Below, piece by piece: positions 34,937-46,631 of a stretch of 64,000 nt of DNA. How positions within the stretch are numbered: position 1 is the first letter of the stretch; each line of letters begins with the position of its first letter. The position numbers were made by a program, and so were the translations under genes. Under the pieces are notes generated by a model. It was given only the letters and a program-made list of their open reading frames with translations, had not been told where the DNA came from and made no database searches. Location of the stretch: NCBI RefSeq assembly GCF_958979055.1, contig NC_084892.1, positions 3,737,501-3,801,500 on the forward strand, written 5' to 3'. Source of the DNA: Alnus glutinosa. Lineage: Eukaryota > Streptophyta > Magnoliopsida > Fagales > Betulaceae.

Positions 34937-36073
34937 TGAAGAGGAAGATTTTGTAAGCAATTTACTGCCAAGAGGAGTTGGCACCGATTTTGCACCCCAG
35001 GTTTCAGCATCCATGTGATGCTAAATACTAATCTATGGAACAACTATAGAACTTCTATACCTTCAATATTGTCAATCACAAGCAGCAAAACAAAAGAAAC
35101 CAGTTTGGTCATTTTTCCAATCTTAAAGCCCCGAATATTCAAACAAATAAATAAATGTTTCTCAACTTTCTTGCAAAACTTACTTGCTGCAGATGCAACA
35201 GTGCTAATAACCCTTTTTCTATTGTCAATCCACTGGACCAAGGCTTCTTATTGCGCCCTTTATTTGTGCTTAGTTATTTTTTTCAGGTTTGAAGAAGATG
35301 CAAATTGAGACTGAAAGGTTGAGTTGAAGTAATCTAAGTGCAGCTCATAATTTTGATTATAAAACTACTCATTTGACGAGACTACAACTGTTTCTGCTCA
35401 AGATCTTGTTTCCGAGTTCCAACCAGAATTATCGGATATGAGAGGCTACTAAGCACATGATCAACTCTCTTCTTTGGAAGATGATGAGCAGAGATCCTAA
35501 GAACAGCCCAAGTGGAAAGTTAGAGACTCAAGTTCAATATGCACCTAACCAACAGATACCCATGTTTACCATGCATGTTTGGATTCAAATAGCAAAAGAT
35601 GCAACACAGGAGAAATTAAATCTAAAAGTACGTAAAAGTACTAGTTGCATAGCATTTGCATCCAATGAAAATTATCCAACTCACAGATAACAATCACACA
35701 ATCTCTTTCACAAATTTAACAAACAATATTTAAGGGCATCATTTGCTCATGACACACTTACTAGGAAATGTAAAAACTCAAAAGAATATATCCCAAGTCA
35801 TGCTAATGCCAACTGTCCCCATTGATGCAAAGCTAAACAACATAAATGTCTGAAAAATTATGATTTGTATAATACTTCTCCTAATGAAATAGAATTTCGG
35901 ACACTTGAGGGCAAGACATGTGTCCGTGAAGGATAAGCCACTTCAATTTTACTTTAAACGTGCCCACTTTTAACATTCATGAGGTTGTTACGCATATTGT
36001 TATCGAAAAGCTAAGTTATTATTTTCAACACTGTTCTATAGCTATGATTCTTTTGTATGTGAGCAAATTCTCA

Positions 36074-36300
36074 AACATAAATTCTAAACACCTTCAATCT
36101 AATACATTTCTGACACAAACAATCATGTCAGCCAAATCTAGATTTTGGGAGTCGCAGCATCTGGCACCATATGTCCGTGTTTAATGACAAAAGTCTTGTC
36201 AAATCTAATAGATTTTCAAGACACATACAATCACGTCACGCAAATCTAGAATTTGGGAGTTGCAGTGTCTGACACCATATGTCCATGTTGAAAGACAACA
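36074..36300 (+). repeat. Diverged tandem duplication, unit about 110 bp
   Basis: 'caaatctagattttgggagt' near 36134 recurs as 'caaatctagaatttgggagt' near 36240. Both are followed by 'caccatatgtccgtgtt' or 'caccatatgtccatgtt'. The upstream halves also match loosely. The 'ggacac ... gtgtccg' motifs at 35894-35930 suggest it belongs to a retroelement relic. Confidence 0.65.
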
Positions 36301-36424
36301 GCCATGTTAATCACTACCAAAAATGAGAAAGTACAAGGCAAGCATATGCAAGCCTTTAATCTATGGACTTGTTTGTCAAACACTTGGAACAGAATACAGT
36401 AATGCGGGTTGTTTATGTATTTTT

Positions 36425-36660
36425 TTTTTTTACTTTTTCATATTTTCTAATACTAATCAACATCAAAATATTCTCACTTTTTTAACTTTTTATATCACGT
36501 CAATAATTTTTTATTATTATTCAAATAAAAAAATTCACTATAATATAAAATTTTTTCATTTTTTTATACAAATTCTTTTTATTTTATATCACATTATCAC
36601 TTTTTACTAATTTCAAAATTAACAACACACTACTCTGTTATGTACATGTTTCAGAACTAG
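36425..36660. repeat. AT-rich dispersed repeat, copy 2
   Basis: Same order of motifs as the block at 885-1110, including 'attcaaataaaaaaattcac'. Probably a MITE relic. Confidence 0.5.
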
Positions 36661-38064
36661 ACCCTACTATCTAGATGAAAATAAGAATAATAATAAAGAA
36701 AAAATACACATCTATGATGGACTAGCTTTATCATTGAAAAAAAAATCAAGGTCTCCAAACCCTATCCCTGCTGAGTGTCATGCACCGATTAATCGTGATG
36801 TAATTGCTATTCTATTACACGCTATACTTGAAATAGGTTATGCCAAATATGGAGTTATCATGTACGATCAATCTCCAAACCAAACTACATGATAACTCCA
36901 AGTTGTCTTTGGATACATAATTAGTGCATTCATCAATCAACTGTGACAAAAATCTACCTCTCTCTCTCTCTCTCTCTCTAATGAGTTTCATGCATCAGTA
37001 AATTATGACAAAATCTCACACATAATAGATGTTATATCATGCTGGTTGGCACAAATACATTTGTGTGACAGGAGCATCACTCCTAAGGATCTCATGCCAT
37101 TCTTGCATTAGGGTAGGCAATATTTTTAATTCTATACAAAGGGTAACGGGGAAAACTAAAGGGTAATGTGCCCTCATAATTTCTACCAGTTATAGAAACA
37201 GAAAATCAAGTCTTGCTTACTATTAAAGGAGGAAAACCAGCATTTCCTACAAATTTGTAAATCACAATAGTAGAGAAACATGCGAATATTTTTTAAATGT
37301 ATGACACAAATGCAGCATGACATCCAGAAGCACATCATGACATACTATATCAGAATGGATGCAACTACAAGACCTTCATCCATGAATATATCGTTTCACC
37401 AAGAAGTTCCAAAAGCACAAATAGGTTCTAAGTCAACAGTTTTAATCTATGAAAAATGCTACCGAGCACTAAGGTACATGTTCTTGCACAGCAAACAAAT
37501 AATATGCAATGAGATCCAACCTCCAAACACATCCTTTTTTTGGGGCGCGGGGTACACCAAAATGCAGGCATATCTTGGGACCTTTTTTTTGGAAAAAATA
37601 TCAAATGCAGAGAGCATAAACGACATTAACAAGACTGAGACTGCTGCTAATACATGCATATTGTATGTGTGCAGTCAAAAAACAAGGGTGCTAATAACAT
37701 TTACATGAACCGCTATGAAGCTTTGCTTGAAGCCTCAAAAAATCAGGACTAAAAAATTTCCCAATTTTTTGTCACTCTACAGTTTTGTACTACTACTCAA
37801 AATCCAACATACAACCAGCATGATACACATCATTTGAAGAAGAAAATTACATCAAATTCATATAATTTTGAACTTGTCAATATAGGACGCTATGACTATA
37901 ATCATATGGAACATGTTCTGCAAATTTACCTGTTTAAAACTTCTACTTGAGATATCTGCTAGATATATTGCATGTGAAACCGAAAATACTAGTATTAAAA
38001 TGACGATAGATCTCAGGGTCTATGAAGACAAAAAATAAGTCAGCACATCTACAGACAAAACCTT
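36661..38064. other. 3' flank of the RRM/RS gene
   Basis: Includes the likely 3' UTR of the minus-strand gene ending at 38065. A CT run lies at 36957-36979. A 142-codon open frame at 37280-37708 (+) has AT-rich, unstructured content and is not called. Confidence 0.4.
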
Positions 38065-40128
38065 TCAAAAGTTTTCTTTATCCATTTCTCCCCATCCACT
38101 ACTGCTTCTGATATACTTATCGACAATACCAAACTCTTCATTCTGAACAACCCGCCTGGCATAGTTCTCAATGGAAACAGGGCCCTTTTTCTGCCTCCTG
38201 TAGTAGATGATCTCCCAAGGCCATAAGCGAGCAGAACCAAAGTATGCTTCTACAGATAGATGTCCTTCATTTTCTTCTGAGAGTTCAAGGCCATAATGCT
38301 TCAGAACCTTGTACATCTCCTCTAACGACATGCTGGTTGAATGGCCAGTCTGGGAATTGACAAGTGTCTCTGAATCGGGTTTCTTGATTGGTGCCTGCAT
38401 ATGTTCCATCTCCAATGCGCCAGAATTTTGAAATTCCATCATCTCTCCGAACATCTCAGGAGATGAATTCCCACCAGTAAGAGCGCCTTTCTCTGACAGC
38501 GGCGTGCTTGGATTTGTTACTTCATATAATGACCCAGATGCAATATGGTTGCCTTTGTCCTCCCTCTCCAGATGCTGGTCCTTTTCCATGTCATCTTCCA
38601 CTTTAGAGGATGACAGTACATATTCATTATTCACCACCATCATTGTGTTTTCAAGTTTAGCCTTCTCCAACTTTTTATCACCGTCTACTGGCTCTACCTG
38701 TTCAACTAGAATGCCCTTGGATTCAGGAGTAGAAGCATTATACAAAGAACCTTTTAGATTCAACTGCACCTTATTTTGAGAGAATGGTAAAGGCCGACCA
38801 AGTGATACAGACATAGACACAGACGAGGGTGAGCTCAACCTTGACCTAGACTTACAACTTCTGGATCCAGAATAGTGTGATTTTGAACTGGACCTTAAAT
38901 TAGAAGATAAGGAATGTGCTCTGGAAAATGCGGATCTCGATCTACTGGACTTTGGTACAGACTTTGAGGATTGGAAAGTAGTGCGTGACCTGGATGTATA
39001 ATCAGAATGGTCTGGCGATGCAATTGACCTCCTCGCTTTCTTTGCGGTACTTCGTGTAGGAGTTATTATTTCCCTCCTCTTCTTTCCTCCATAGTCCTTT
39101 CTCCAGTCCCTATCAGTTTCCTGTGTTATACTATTTATCTCCCTCCGATGGTTTCTAGAACCAGATGCCCTCCTATCATCCCTCTGTTGCCTTACAGACA
39201 TGGTATCCCTGTTTGACCGAAGTTTTCCCCAGGATTTGGATCCAAATCTATTGACCTCTCCTTTTCCTCTACCACTTTTATCAATATCATAGTCCTGCTT
39301 AAGATCAGACTTAGTGGACTTTCTCCGCGAAGCATGTTTTCTAGGACAATTACGGATTTTGTGGCCAGAAGCCCCGCAACTGAAGCAAGTTTGCCGAGGT
39401 TTAGAATCATTAGAACAGTTCAGAGCTGCAGTGTCAATCTGCTCTCGCCCTAGATTCTCTTGAGAACTTCTTGTGGCAGGAGAACCACCTGTATAGCCCA
39501 TCCTTTGGTTTTCATTTTCACCTTTTTCATCATAACTCTTGTAAGGTTCATAACGGTCAAATTCCAATCCATTTTCAACCCCCTTTTCATATGGGCGCTC
39601 AAGAACTCGCCCAACCCATCTATCATTGTCCAGGTTGGCTACAATACTACGATCTTCATCATGCAAACCTTGAAGTTCTTCCTCCACATTATCTTTTATG
39701 TTGTCTTGGTGGTAGCCTGTCTCATCATCAAGCATGTCAGCAGAATCAAGCCTTTGACCATCACTATCTAGTTGTTTAATACCCATTCTGTAATCCCTCC
39801 AACCATTTGAACCCATTTTTCTACTAGCATAATCTCCTCCTCTCGCAGCATTCCTTCCACGTAGCAACTCATAGGATCTAGCACCTCTTGCAAATTTTCG
39901 AAAAGGTTGGGGCTGTTTATTAGACCATGTAAGAGTCAATGGCTCTCCACAGATGTTCCTGCCCTGTAGTGCTCTCAAAGCTTTCTCTGCATCCAGAGGG
40001 TAGTCAAATACTACGAATCCATATCCATCTTTTTTAAGCTGTACATTACAGTGCCCAAACCTTCCGAAAAAATATTCTAGTTCATCTCTTCGAGTTCGAG
40101 CTGATAGATTACCAATATACAAAGACAT
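38065..40128 (-). CDS. RRM + CCHC zinc-knuckle + RS-rich RNA-binding protein, 687 aa
   Basis: One uninterrupted coding exon. Residues 1-75 form an RNA recognition motif, with RNP2 (LYIGNL, residues 3-8) and RNP1 (KDGYGFVVF, about 33-41). A CCHC zinc knuckle follows at 248-261 (C-x2-C-x4-H-x4-C). A basic, serine/arginine-rich region runs from about 300 to 490, with many SRS and SKS dipeptides. The C-terminal 85 residues are not RS-like and contain a well-ordered block (SLEEMYKVLKHYGLELSEEN, then SARLWPWEIIYYRRQKKGP). This order suggests an SR-related splicing or mRNA-processing protein in the nucleus. The start is the ATG at 40128-40126: a splice acceptor (ttttggcag) lies directly before it, so the 19 residues of open frame upstream are intron. 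The leader must contain an intron, with a first exon probably near 41000-41110. I cannot name the exact gene. Confidence 0.85.
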   Translation of the reverse strand: MSLYIGNLSARTRRDELEYFFGRFGHCNVQLKKDGYGFVVFDYPLDAEKALRALQGRNICGEPLTLTWSNKQPQPFRKFARGARSYELLRGRNAARGGDYASRKMGSNGWRDYRMGIKQLDSDGQRLDSADMLDDETGYHQDNIKDNVEEELQGLHDEDRSIVANLDNDRWVGRVLERPYEKGVENGLEFDRYEPYKSYDEKGENENQRMGYTGGSPATRSSQENLGREQIDTAALNCSNDSKPRQTCFSCGASGHKIRNCPRKHASRRKSTKSDLKQDYDIDKSGRGKGEVNRFGSKSWGKLRSNRDTMSVRQQRDDRRASGSRNHRREINSITQETDRDWRKDYGGKKRREIITPTRSTAKKARRSIASPDHSDYTSRSRTTFQSSKSVPKSSRSRSAFSRAHSLSSNLRSSSKSHYSGSRSCKSRSRLSSPSSVSMSVSLGRPLPFSQNKVQLNLKGSLYNASTPESKGILVEQVEPVDGDKKLEKAKLENTMMVVNNEYVLSSSKVEDDMEKDQHLEREDKGNHIASGSLYEVTNPSTPLSEKGALTGGNSSPEMFGEMMEFQNSGALEMEHMQAPIKKPDSETLVNSQTGHSTSMSLEEMYKVLKHYGLELSEENEGHLSVEAYFGSARLWPWEIIYYRRQKKGPVSIENYARRVVQNEEFGIVDKYIRSSSGWGEMDKENF

Positions 40129-41250
40129 CTGCCAAAATAAAATAAAGTTACGTTTCCACAGGAAAGAGAAACCAATCATGCTCACCCATTAATAATTTAC
40201 AAAAACAATGTTTTTCGTATAAGGATAGAACTTCTTCATGGCACAAGAAACTTGATAGTTGATTGCTGACAAACTCCACATTCCTCCAAAAGGAGAAGGT
40301 GACCTTCTTCATTTTTCTTTTCTTAGAGACCAGTTTCAAGTAAATAACATGTTAGCTATTCACCTACATAATTACATTCATTTCATATTACTCTCAAACT
40401 TTAATCATACAACACACGAACATCAATCATAATACACCCTCAACCAAACACTGGTATAGTCTATTGGTTGATTTCATTTTCTGCCAAGAAACATGAACCC
40501 ATAACCTCAAATAAAACTTAGTTCGCAAGAAACACCAAAGCACATTAATCGGTTGCTTACTTCTATGCGAATGCAAACCAAGAAAGTTGTGTTGTATTGG
40601 CATAAGTGGTCCAGAAAACTTCAAGTAAATTCAATTCACAAAAGACGAAACCTGATTCCCGAGCACAATTAAATCAAGGCATTTAAGATTGGGGGAGCAG
40701 GGTGAACAAAAAAAATACAGAAACAATAAAAACACTGAGCTGTCACTACTGTCACTAAGCAACAAACATTAGAGCAAAAGAATTAAAACCCATTTTCTAT
40801 ACTCACTGTTTCCTCGGATTTCTAAGCAACCAAACGGATTTAAAATATGCTGCACACAGAGGAATTCCGTCGAAAACCTTGCGGTCCCCAACAATCACCG
40901 AACAAACACAAACCGTGCATTGATTTTAACTTCGTTGCTCTAACCCAAAACCCTAATGGAACACAAAAACATGGAATATATATTAGGGTTCTTGAGAAAT
41001 GCAATAATACCGAATTAGAGAGCTCTCCAAATGATTTGTTCTCAAGCTTCTAAGGTCTCACTCCGGTGCGTTTCTGTACTCTCTGTTTCTTGACCCTCCA
41101 GTTCTCTTTGTTGACTCGACCCGAAGGCGTTGGTCATGAAGATTGAAGAGCGGAGAGATGATCCAGTGGTGTCCGGACCACAAAGATAAAATGTATCAAC
41201 AAATAGAGAGACAATCTTGCATTGATATTGGCTGAGCTCGCCCTGTGAAT
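40129..41250 (-). promoter_or_regulatory. Leader intron, first exon and promoter region of the RRM/RS gene
   Basis: The splice acceptor touching the start codon at 40128 implies a 5' UTR intron extending to the right. A 'ccctaa'-type translation-gene motif (inverted 'aaccctaa') occurs near 40948-40956. The first exon and transcription start are not resolved. No coding gene is called. Confidence 0.45.
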
Positions 41251-41422
41251 TTTAGCTGACTCTGGGCCTGAGCGCACCTGACTTTACATCATGAAGTAAT
41301 CTTAGAGGTGAAGTTAGTTAGGGACGTGGCAGACGCTGGCTGGCTTGACCATTGCTTCGATTGTGGAACGACCTGCGGAGGATATGTTGAAGCTTTACCC
41401 AATTGGTTCTCCTCGGAGTCAT

Positions 41423-41423
<1 letters not shown>

Positions 41424-41456
<33 letters not shown>
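41424..41456 (+). repeat. Poly(T) tract, 33 bases
   Basis: Borders the left end of the SKIP22-carrying element and obscures its target duplication. Confidence 0.9.
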
Positions 41457-41459
<3 letters not shown>

Positions 41460-41460
41460 T

Positions 41461-42698
41461 GGAAGTACACTTTACCTTGCCAATGATCCACCCATTTGCG
41501 TTTTTTGGTGTCTAATATTCAAAAATTGGCAATAGACTCCCAATTTATCCAATGTTGGCAAATCGTACCTTCCGTTCATGTTGTCTATCTCTTTCGACAT
41601 AAACGAAGTCACGTGCAACGCACGTGACCTTTTAAGGTTGCATCTCCCCACTTTGCCCCTCCTTCATTCAACCTGCATGCCTTAGAAATAACAAGTGCGT
41701 CCCTCCGCTCCCACCGCTCGTCCAAACTCTTCCTCAAATTTTCATTTCCACAACTCATTATTTGTCTTCAAATAATTCAACTCGGACACACACATTCCAC
41801 CCTTGTGAGATTGACACCGTGAAGAGATTCCAAAATCTTAAATTTAAGATCAGCGGGAAGGCGCATAAAGCACGATGGAGGGCAGAGACCAGTCTTTTTA
41901 CAAAGATCAATCAAAAGTGGAAATACGAGTCCATCCTTCACGATCTTTCAAAACTCAAAAACCTCACTTCCTAGGTGCCTATGTACTTCGCTAATGCTAT
42001 CAATCGAGTCACTATTACCTAAATTGATCGCCGACACAAACCGATTCTCATTCAAACACACCCAATTCAACCCCGACCCGCCCTTAGCCAAAGAACCATA
42101 GATCACGACCAAGTGCCCTAAACTCTTAAACTTCAAAACAACATTTTCAACCACATTACCAAAATTACTATAGCCATTGCCTATAAGCTCGGGCAGAGTA
42201 TACCAGAGTGACACTGTGAAAGCGTTCGAAGGCCATTTGTTTACAAGGTGAAACCGGTAGACCCGCATGCTTGAGACCGAATCGAATCCGACAAAACCGG
42301 ACTCCAAAAAAACCGCGTGAACCACGATCACCAAAAACGCGTGCTCACCACCAGGTCCACCATAGTTGCCTAGCTCCTTGCTCAATATCCTCCTCATAAA
42401 ACAACGCTCTGAAAACTTCTTCCCCATTGAAATCGACCCATCATCCACCCCTGTCGTTTTAGCATCGAAAAATTCTAGGGTTCCTTCATTTTCTGAATTC
42501 AAAACAACCACAAACTCGTCCTGCTCCTCATATCGGAGTCTCCAATCTCAGGCGTAAGGCACGCAAATTGAATGGAGTAGGGGCAAAATGGGGAGATGCA
42601 ACCTTAAAAGGTCACATGCGTTGCATGTGACTTTTCAATATTGGACGCCAAAACGCAAATAGGTAGATACTTCAAGGGGGTAAAGTATAATTTCCCCT
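41461..42698. mobile_element. Pack-MULE-like element carrying an F-box gene fragment
   Basis: Left inverted repeat (about 41461-41683) and right inverted repeat (about 42552-42698) match in two blocks. The outer block covers 'ccatttgcgttttttggtgt' on the left and the inverted 'ctatttgcgttttggcgtcc' on the right. The inner block runs over 70 bp including 'ccttttaaggttgcatctcc', identical on both sides after inversion. An extra 85 bp or so interrupts the left arm. The roughly 870 bp between the arms is a piece of a SKIP22-like gene. No transposase is present. Long arms plus a host gene fragment fit a Pack-MULE. The superfamily is inferred because the target duplication cannot be read against the T-runs. 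Confidence 0.75.
41705..42541 (-). pseudogene. Captured SKIP22-like F-box gene fragment
   Basis: Read on the minus strand, the frame at 42511-41948 (187 codons) contains LVIVVHAVFLESGFVGFDSV, then YRFHLVNKWPS, SLWYTLPEL and LKFKSLGHLVVIYGSLAKGG. This is the PI31-like middle domain of plant F-box protein SKIP22. The match continues past the stop: KIVKDGLVFPLLIDLC, then FMRLPADLKFKILESLHGV (the F-box) and NNELWK...KFEEEFG. Breaks seen: a TGA where relatives have tryptophan (EF-W-KIV), a one-base frameshift after VECVC, and a TGA after NELWK. No start codon or ubiquitin-like N-terminus is present. SKIP22 family proteins are thought to act in SCF ubiquitin ligases. This copy is a transposon-borne fragment. 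The missing introns may mean capture of a single large exon. Confidence 0.8.
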
Positions 42699-42849
42699 TT
42701 TTTTTATCATCAAATATCAAATTACTATTATATTTTAGATTAATTATTATTGAATTTCGATCCGATGATAATTTTAAAGGCATGTAATTGTGAAATGCCA
42801 CTTATTTGACCATCATAACTTGATAAGTAGTTAGACAATCCAATTTTTA

Positions 42850-42930
42850 TTTGGTCAAATAAGTCTCATAAGTGGTCTCTCACAATCACATGCTCGAATT
42901 CTTTTAAATTCAAATAAATAATTATAGACG
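42850..42930 (+). repeat. Third copy of the repeat at 24285-24480
   Basis: Contains 'ataagtggtctctcacaatc' followed by a diverged 'gaattcttttaaattcaaat', as in the earlier copies. Confidence 0.45.
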
Positions 42931-43162
42931 ATCTTGATATAATTTTAAAAATCATATCACATTTACCAAATAAAAAATATATATATATGAATCATACCTA
43001 TATATAGCATTACCCCTTATTGGTCATCGTCGCTTTGGGGCTCTTAACTTTATAAGGAAAAAACAAGAAAAAGATGGTGGATGCCCGTCCACAAGATTCT
43101 AAAGCATTACATCATTGTCCAACTTTGGTATTATTATTTTTCTTTCTTTAATTAAAAAAAAT

Positions 43163-43840
43163 GGGTAATTACTTTTTCCTTCCATCAACTACTAAAAAAT
43201 ACTTGATGCCCTCATGAACTATCAATTCGACCAAAAAAGAGCATTCAACTACCACAGTTACATGTTTTGCCCATTTATGTTAGCTTAACTCATAAAATGA
43301 CTTAAATACCCTAACTCAATTTTTAAAATGATCTAAATGCTCTCAACTTAAACAAAAAACAAAAAAGTAAAGGAAAAGGGGCTGGCTGCCGGAGGGGGTG
43401 GCAGCCACCCTCTTAGGTGGAGGGAGTAGCCTGCGAGCTACCCCTTAGACCGGGGTGGCCTGCGAGCCACCCTTGGAAAAACTTAAGGTGGCCGGACCGA
43501 CCTCTAGGGGTAGCTCGCAGACCACCCCCTCCACACCCCATTTTCCGTCACTTTTTTGTTTTTTTTATTAAATATATTAGTTTAAATGTTTTTTATTAAT
43601 AAATTTAAACCAAATTAATAAACCATTTTTTTTTGTTTTTATCAATTGAGTGCATTTTTATATTTTAATCAAAATTTACATAAAAAATTGGCATATTCCG
43701 TCTATGTTAACGGGTTTGACTGACGGAAGAGGGCAACATATGTAAATTCAGTAGTTGAATGCTCTATTTTGGTTGAGTTGTAGTTCGTGGGGGCATTGTG
43801 CATTTTTTTGTAGTTGATTGGGGAAAAATGTAATTACCCC
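43163..43840. mobile_element. MITE with 'gggtaattac' ends and GC-rich cassette
   Basis: Inverted ends: left 'gggtaattac...', right '...gtaattacccc'. Internal matches include 'gcattcaactac' against the inverted 'gtagttgaatgc'. The same family occurs at 57737-58173. The centre (43380-43550) is a GC-rich 'ggtggc/gccacc' block resembling those at 16565-16705 and 51485-51565. The 60-codon frame there is not a gene. Confidence 0.75.
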
Positions 43841-44401
43841 TTATTTATATATATATATATATAGTGATATCTATTTGTCTTTCTTTTTCTACATAAAAAA
43901 ACATATAGTATGTTTATTAATGTGTTTTGAGGGTATTTTTTATTTTTAATTTGAGATTGTGTTATGATATTATATAAAGATAAAAATAATTTTTTGTATT
44001 TTTATGAATATTTTGTATTTTGATTATTACAATATTAATGGAGTATGCAACAAAAGTTCTACTCCCAATAATTCATTACAAATGTAAGAATATGTGTTGG
44101 GACGCATTTCACATATATGCTTTGAAACAAGATCTTTAGCCAAAAAAAAAAAAAAAAAAAAGTTTGAAAATGTCAATAATTTGTAATAACCTTATTTATA
44201 TAAATATGAATGACTTATTTAAATATCAATTGAGTATTTGGAAAGTTGAAATGATAGAATATTACTGCAAATATGAAAAATTTGTAGACCATATCAATAA
44301 TTTCGAATTAAGAAGCCCATATTAACCCTTTTTTTTTTAACGTTAAAATAAGTTTTTTTGGAAGGATAAAAATGTTCATGTTGTAGTATTTTGCTAGAAA
44401 T

Positions 44402-44605
44402 TAAGGGCTTGTTTGGATGTGTGATTTTTTTTAAAAAAATGTTCAAAATTGCGAATACCAATAAAATTTATTTTTTGAAATTACGTTTAGATGGTTTAAA
44501 AAAACTAAGATAAAATTAGAAAAAGTTGAATAAAATCTGAGAAGAATTTAAATTCTAAAAATTAGTATTTGAAAGATAATTATCACCCAAACATACCTTT
44601 AAGAG
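44402..44605. mobile_element. Candidate MITE
   Basis: Left 'taagggcttgtttggatg' and right 'cacccaaacataccttta' are imperfect inverted ends about 200 bp apart. A GC-richer block with 'ccaccacggtgg'-like motifs lies further right at 45015-45140, so the true element might be larger. Confidence 0.5.
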
Positions 44606-45751
44606 TTTACACGGCTCTTCGAGTATCCCAAAGAAGCATATATATAACTTTTTAGAATCTAAGTCTATTTTAAGTTTCTCTAGGATTTGTATGAGTTCCT
44701 TTTTCTATCTTGTTTAGTTTCGAGAATATAACTTTATGAATTTTTAAGAAGTTTCATTCAAGTTAAAGCAAGATTCTAAAGTCAGGATGTAACGTGAACT
44801 TGAGTTCTTTCTTGTTAAATTTTTTGAGAAGTCTTTTGGGTTTTGAGTTTAAAAAGAATTTTGAAAAAATAAAAGTTAAGAATCGAGGTTTTTGGGAGTC
44901 ACTTTTGATAAAAGTTGAAAATCTGTTTCGTAAATTTTTGAAAGTGTTCTATAAAAATTAAAATTTGACAAATTTTTATAAAATTGAAAAAAATTAAAAA
45001 TTGTAGCATGACAATGGCAATATCACCACCGTGGTGGTACTACAATGGCCCTAACAGTTGCCGCCAAATCTTATTAGAGGCCACCATATTTGGCTAGCAC
45101 CCACCACAGCGTGGCTATTAGACGGTGTAGCCACCACATAGAGGTTTTTCTTTTAATTTTAACTTATTCTCTCTTTTCTTTTTTTATCTAAAAAACGTTT
45201 TTGATATTTTATTTTTTGTTTGAAAAAGGCTTTAGATTTTTAGAAGAGTTTAAAAATCTTGTTTTGAAAAGTGTGCTAGTGATGAAGGCCACATTTGAAA
45301 ATTAGTTTGGTTAAACAGTTTCGATAAGAGTTTTTCGTGTTTTAGGAGTGAACATAATCTTTTTAGTAATTTATCAAACGGACCCACATGTGAGGGCGAT
45401 AGACATGTTACAATCAAACTTTGGATTTAATTAACACCCACTCTCCAAATTTTCATACATTATTATTATTATTATTATTTTCTCTCCTCATGCCTTCAAT
45501 GTTAACAAATCATCCAATTATGTACTCGTATTTAAACCCATCTAATACATTCCAATAGATCAAGATCCTCTCCATCCTTAGAAATAGAGAGAATCCTATA
45601 ATCTTATTCCCATTTGAATGGGGTTAGAGAGAGTAAAAAAAAAAAACCTTAATGAGAAAGCTCATAACTAATTATCTTTCTAAAAATACGACTCAAATGC
45701 TAAATACTTATACAAACTTTAAAAAGTAATTTTTACTTTTATATCACATTA

Positions 45752-46232
45752 ACTAAGAGCACTCCCAATGAATTATCTATTTGCAACTTTAAGTTAGAAT
45801 AGATAATAAAAGTGTTAAAAAGAGACTCTATCTATTCCAACTCTATAATAGATTTTCCTTAATTCCATAAATAGTGGAACTCTACATGTAGAGTTATACT
45901 ATTCACTTATCTATTTTTTTTATTCTTTATCTCCACTTTTTTAGCTTTGCTTTTTTCCTTTTTCCCTCCACCACTCCACGTTTTTTTTTTTTTTCTTCCT
46001 CCTTTATAGTGGAGATTTAAGAGAAAGTGTGTAAAGTAGTGGAGTTATAAAGCGGGACCCACATGAAAAAAAATACTATAATGAAATAAATAAATTAAAA
46101 ATATTATAGAGTTAAAAATAGATAATCGGATGTATAGTGCATTTAAAATTCATTAGCTAAACTAGATAAAATAAATTTTGATTAGCTATTCTAGATTAAA
46201 AAATACATAAACCATTGGAAATGCTCTAAATA
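45752..46232. mobile_element. MITE with 'gagcactcccaatg' ends
   Basis: Left 'agagcactcccaatgaatta' and right 'accattggaaatgctct' are imperfect inverted ends. This end type is common in dicot MITEs. It lies about 330 bp before the UEV1 promoter. Confidence 0.6.
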
Positions 46233-46564
46233 AGCTTATTTATTTATTTGTGTGGTAATTGTTGGTCGTTAAAATTACCATGGGCCAAGTAAAACAATGG
46301 GCCAATGAACCCACCCACCCATACTGTAGCAGTGGATAAGTTTTTTAAGCAATAATAAGCAAATAAATAAATAAAACACATTCCACTATATTCCCAAAAA
46401 ATCCTACCCATCACCCAACTTCTCTATTTACCCATCTATATCCATCCCCATTAGTCATTAGTCTCAATTTTTGGCCTCTTTATTCCCCTACCTTTGCCTC
46501 AGTCGCCTTCCCTTTTCTTCAGATTCTCTCTCTCCCTCTGACTCCTCCTACCCCTCTCCCTATC

Positions 46565-46570
46565 TATAAA
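46565..46570 (+). promoter_or_regulatory. Candidate TATA box of UEV1D
   Basis: TATAAA lies 62 bp before the start codon, preceded by a CT-rich stretch (46525-46560). It would give a leader of roughly 35 nt. Confidence 0.5.
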
Positions 46571-46631
46571 CGCCTCCACTTCGATCAGATCCCAGCACAC
46601 CAACCGGAGATTATCCCTCACCAAGTCATCC

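Noticed and set aside
35184-35232. Possible minus-strand exon (WIDNRKRVISTVASAA) with good splice signals
   Set aside because: The borders look good (tccag before, gtaagt after) but it is only 49 nt, and I found no neighbouring exon that joins it into a recognisable protein.
37280-37708. Open frame of 142 codons on the plus strand
   Set aside because: AT-rich, no domain, no splice partner; it lies in the 3' flank of the minus-strand RRM/RS gene. Probably chance.
40129-40185. 19-residue upstream extension of the RRM/RS protein
   Set aside because: A splice acceptor lies directly before the ATG at 40128, and the extension has intron-like composition.
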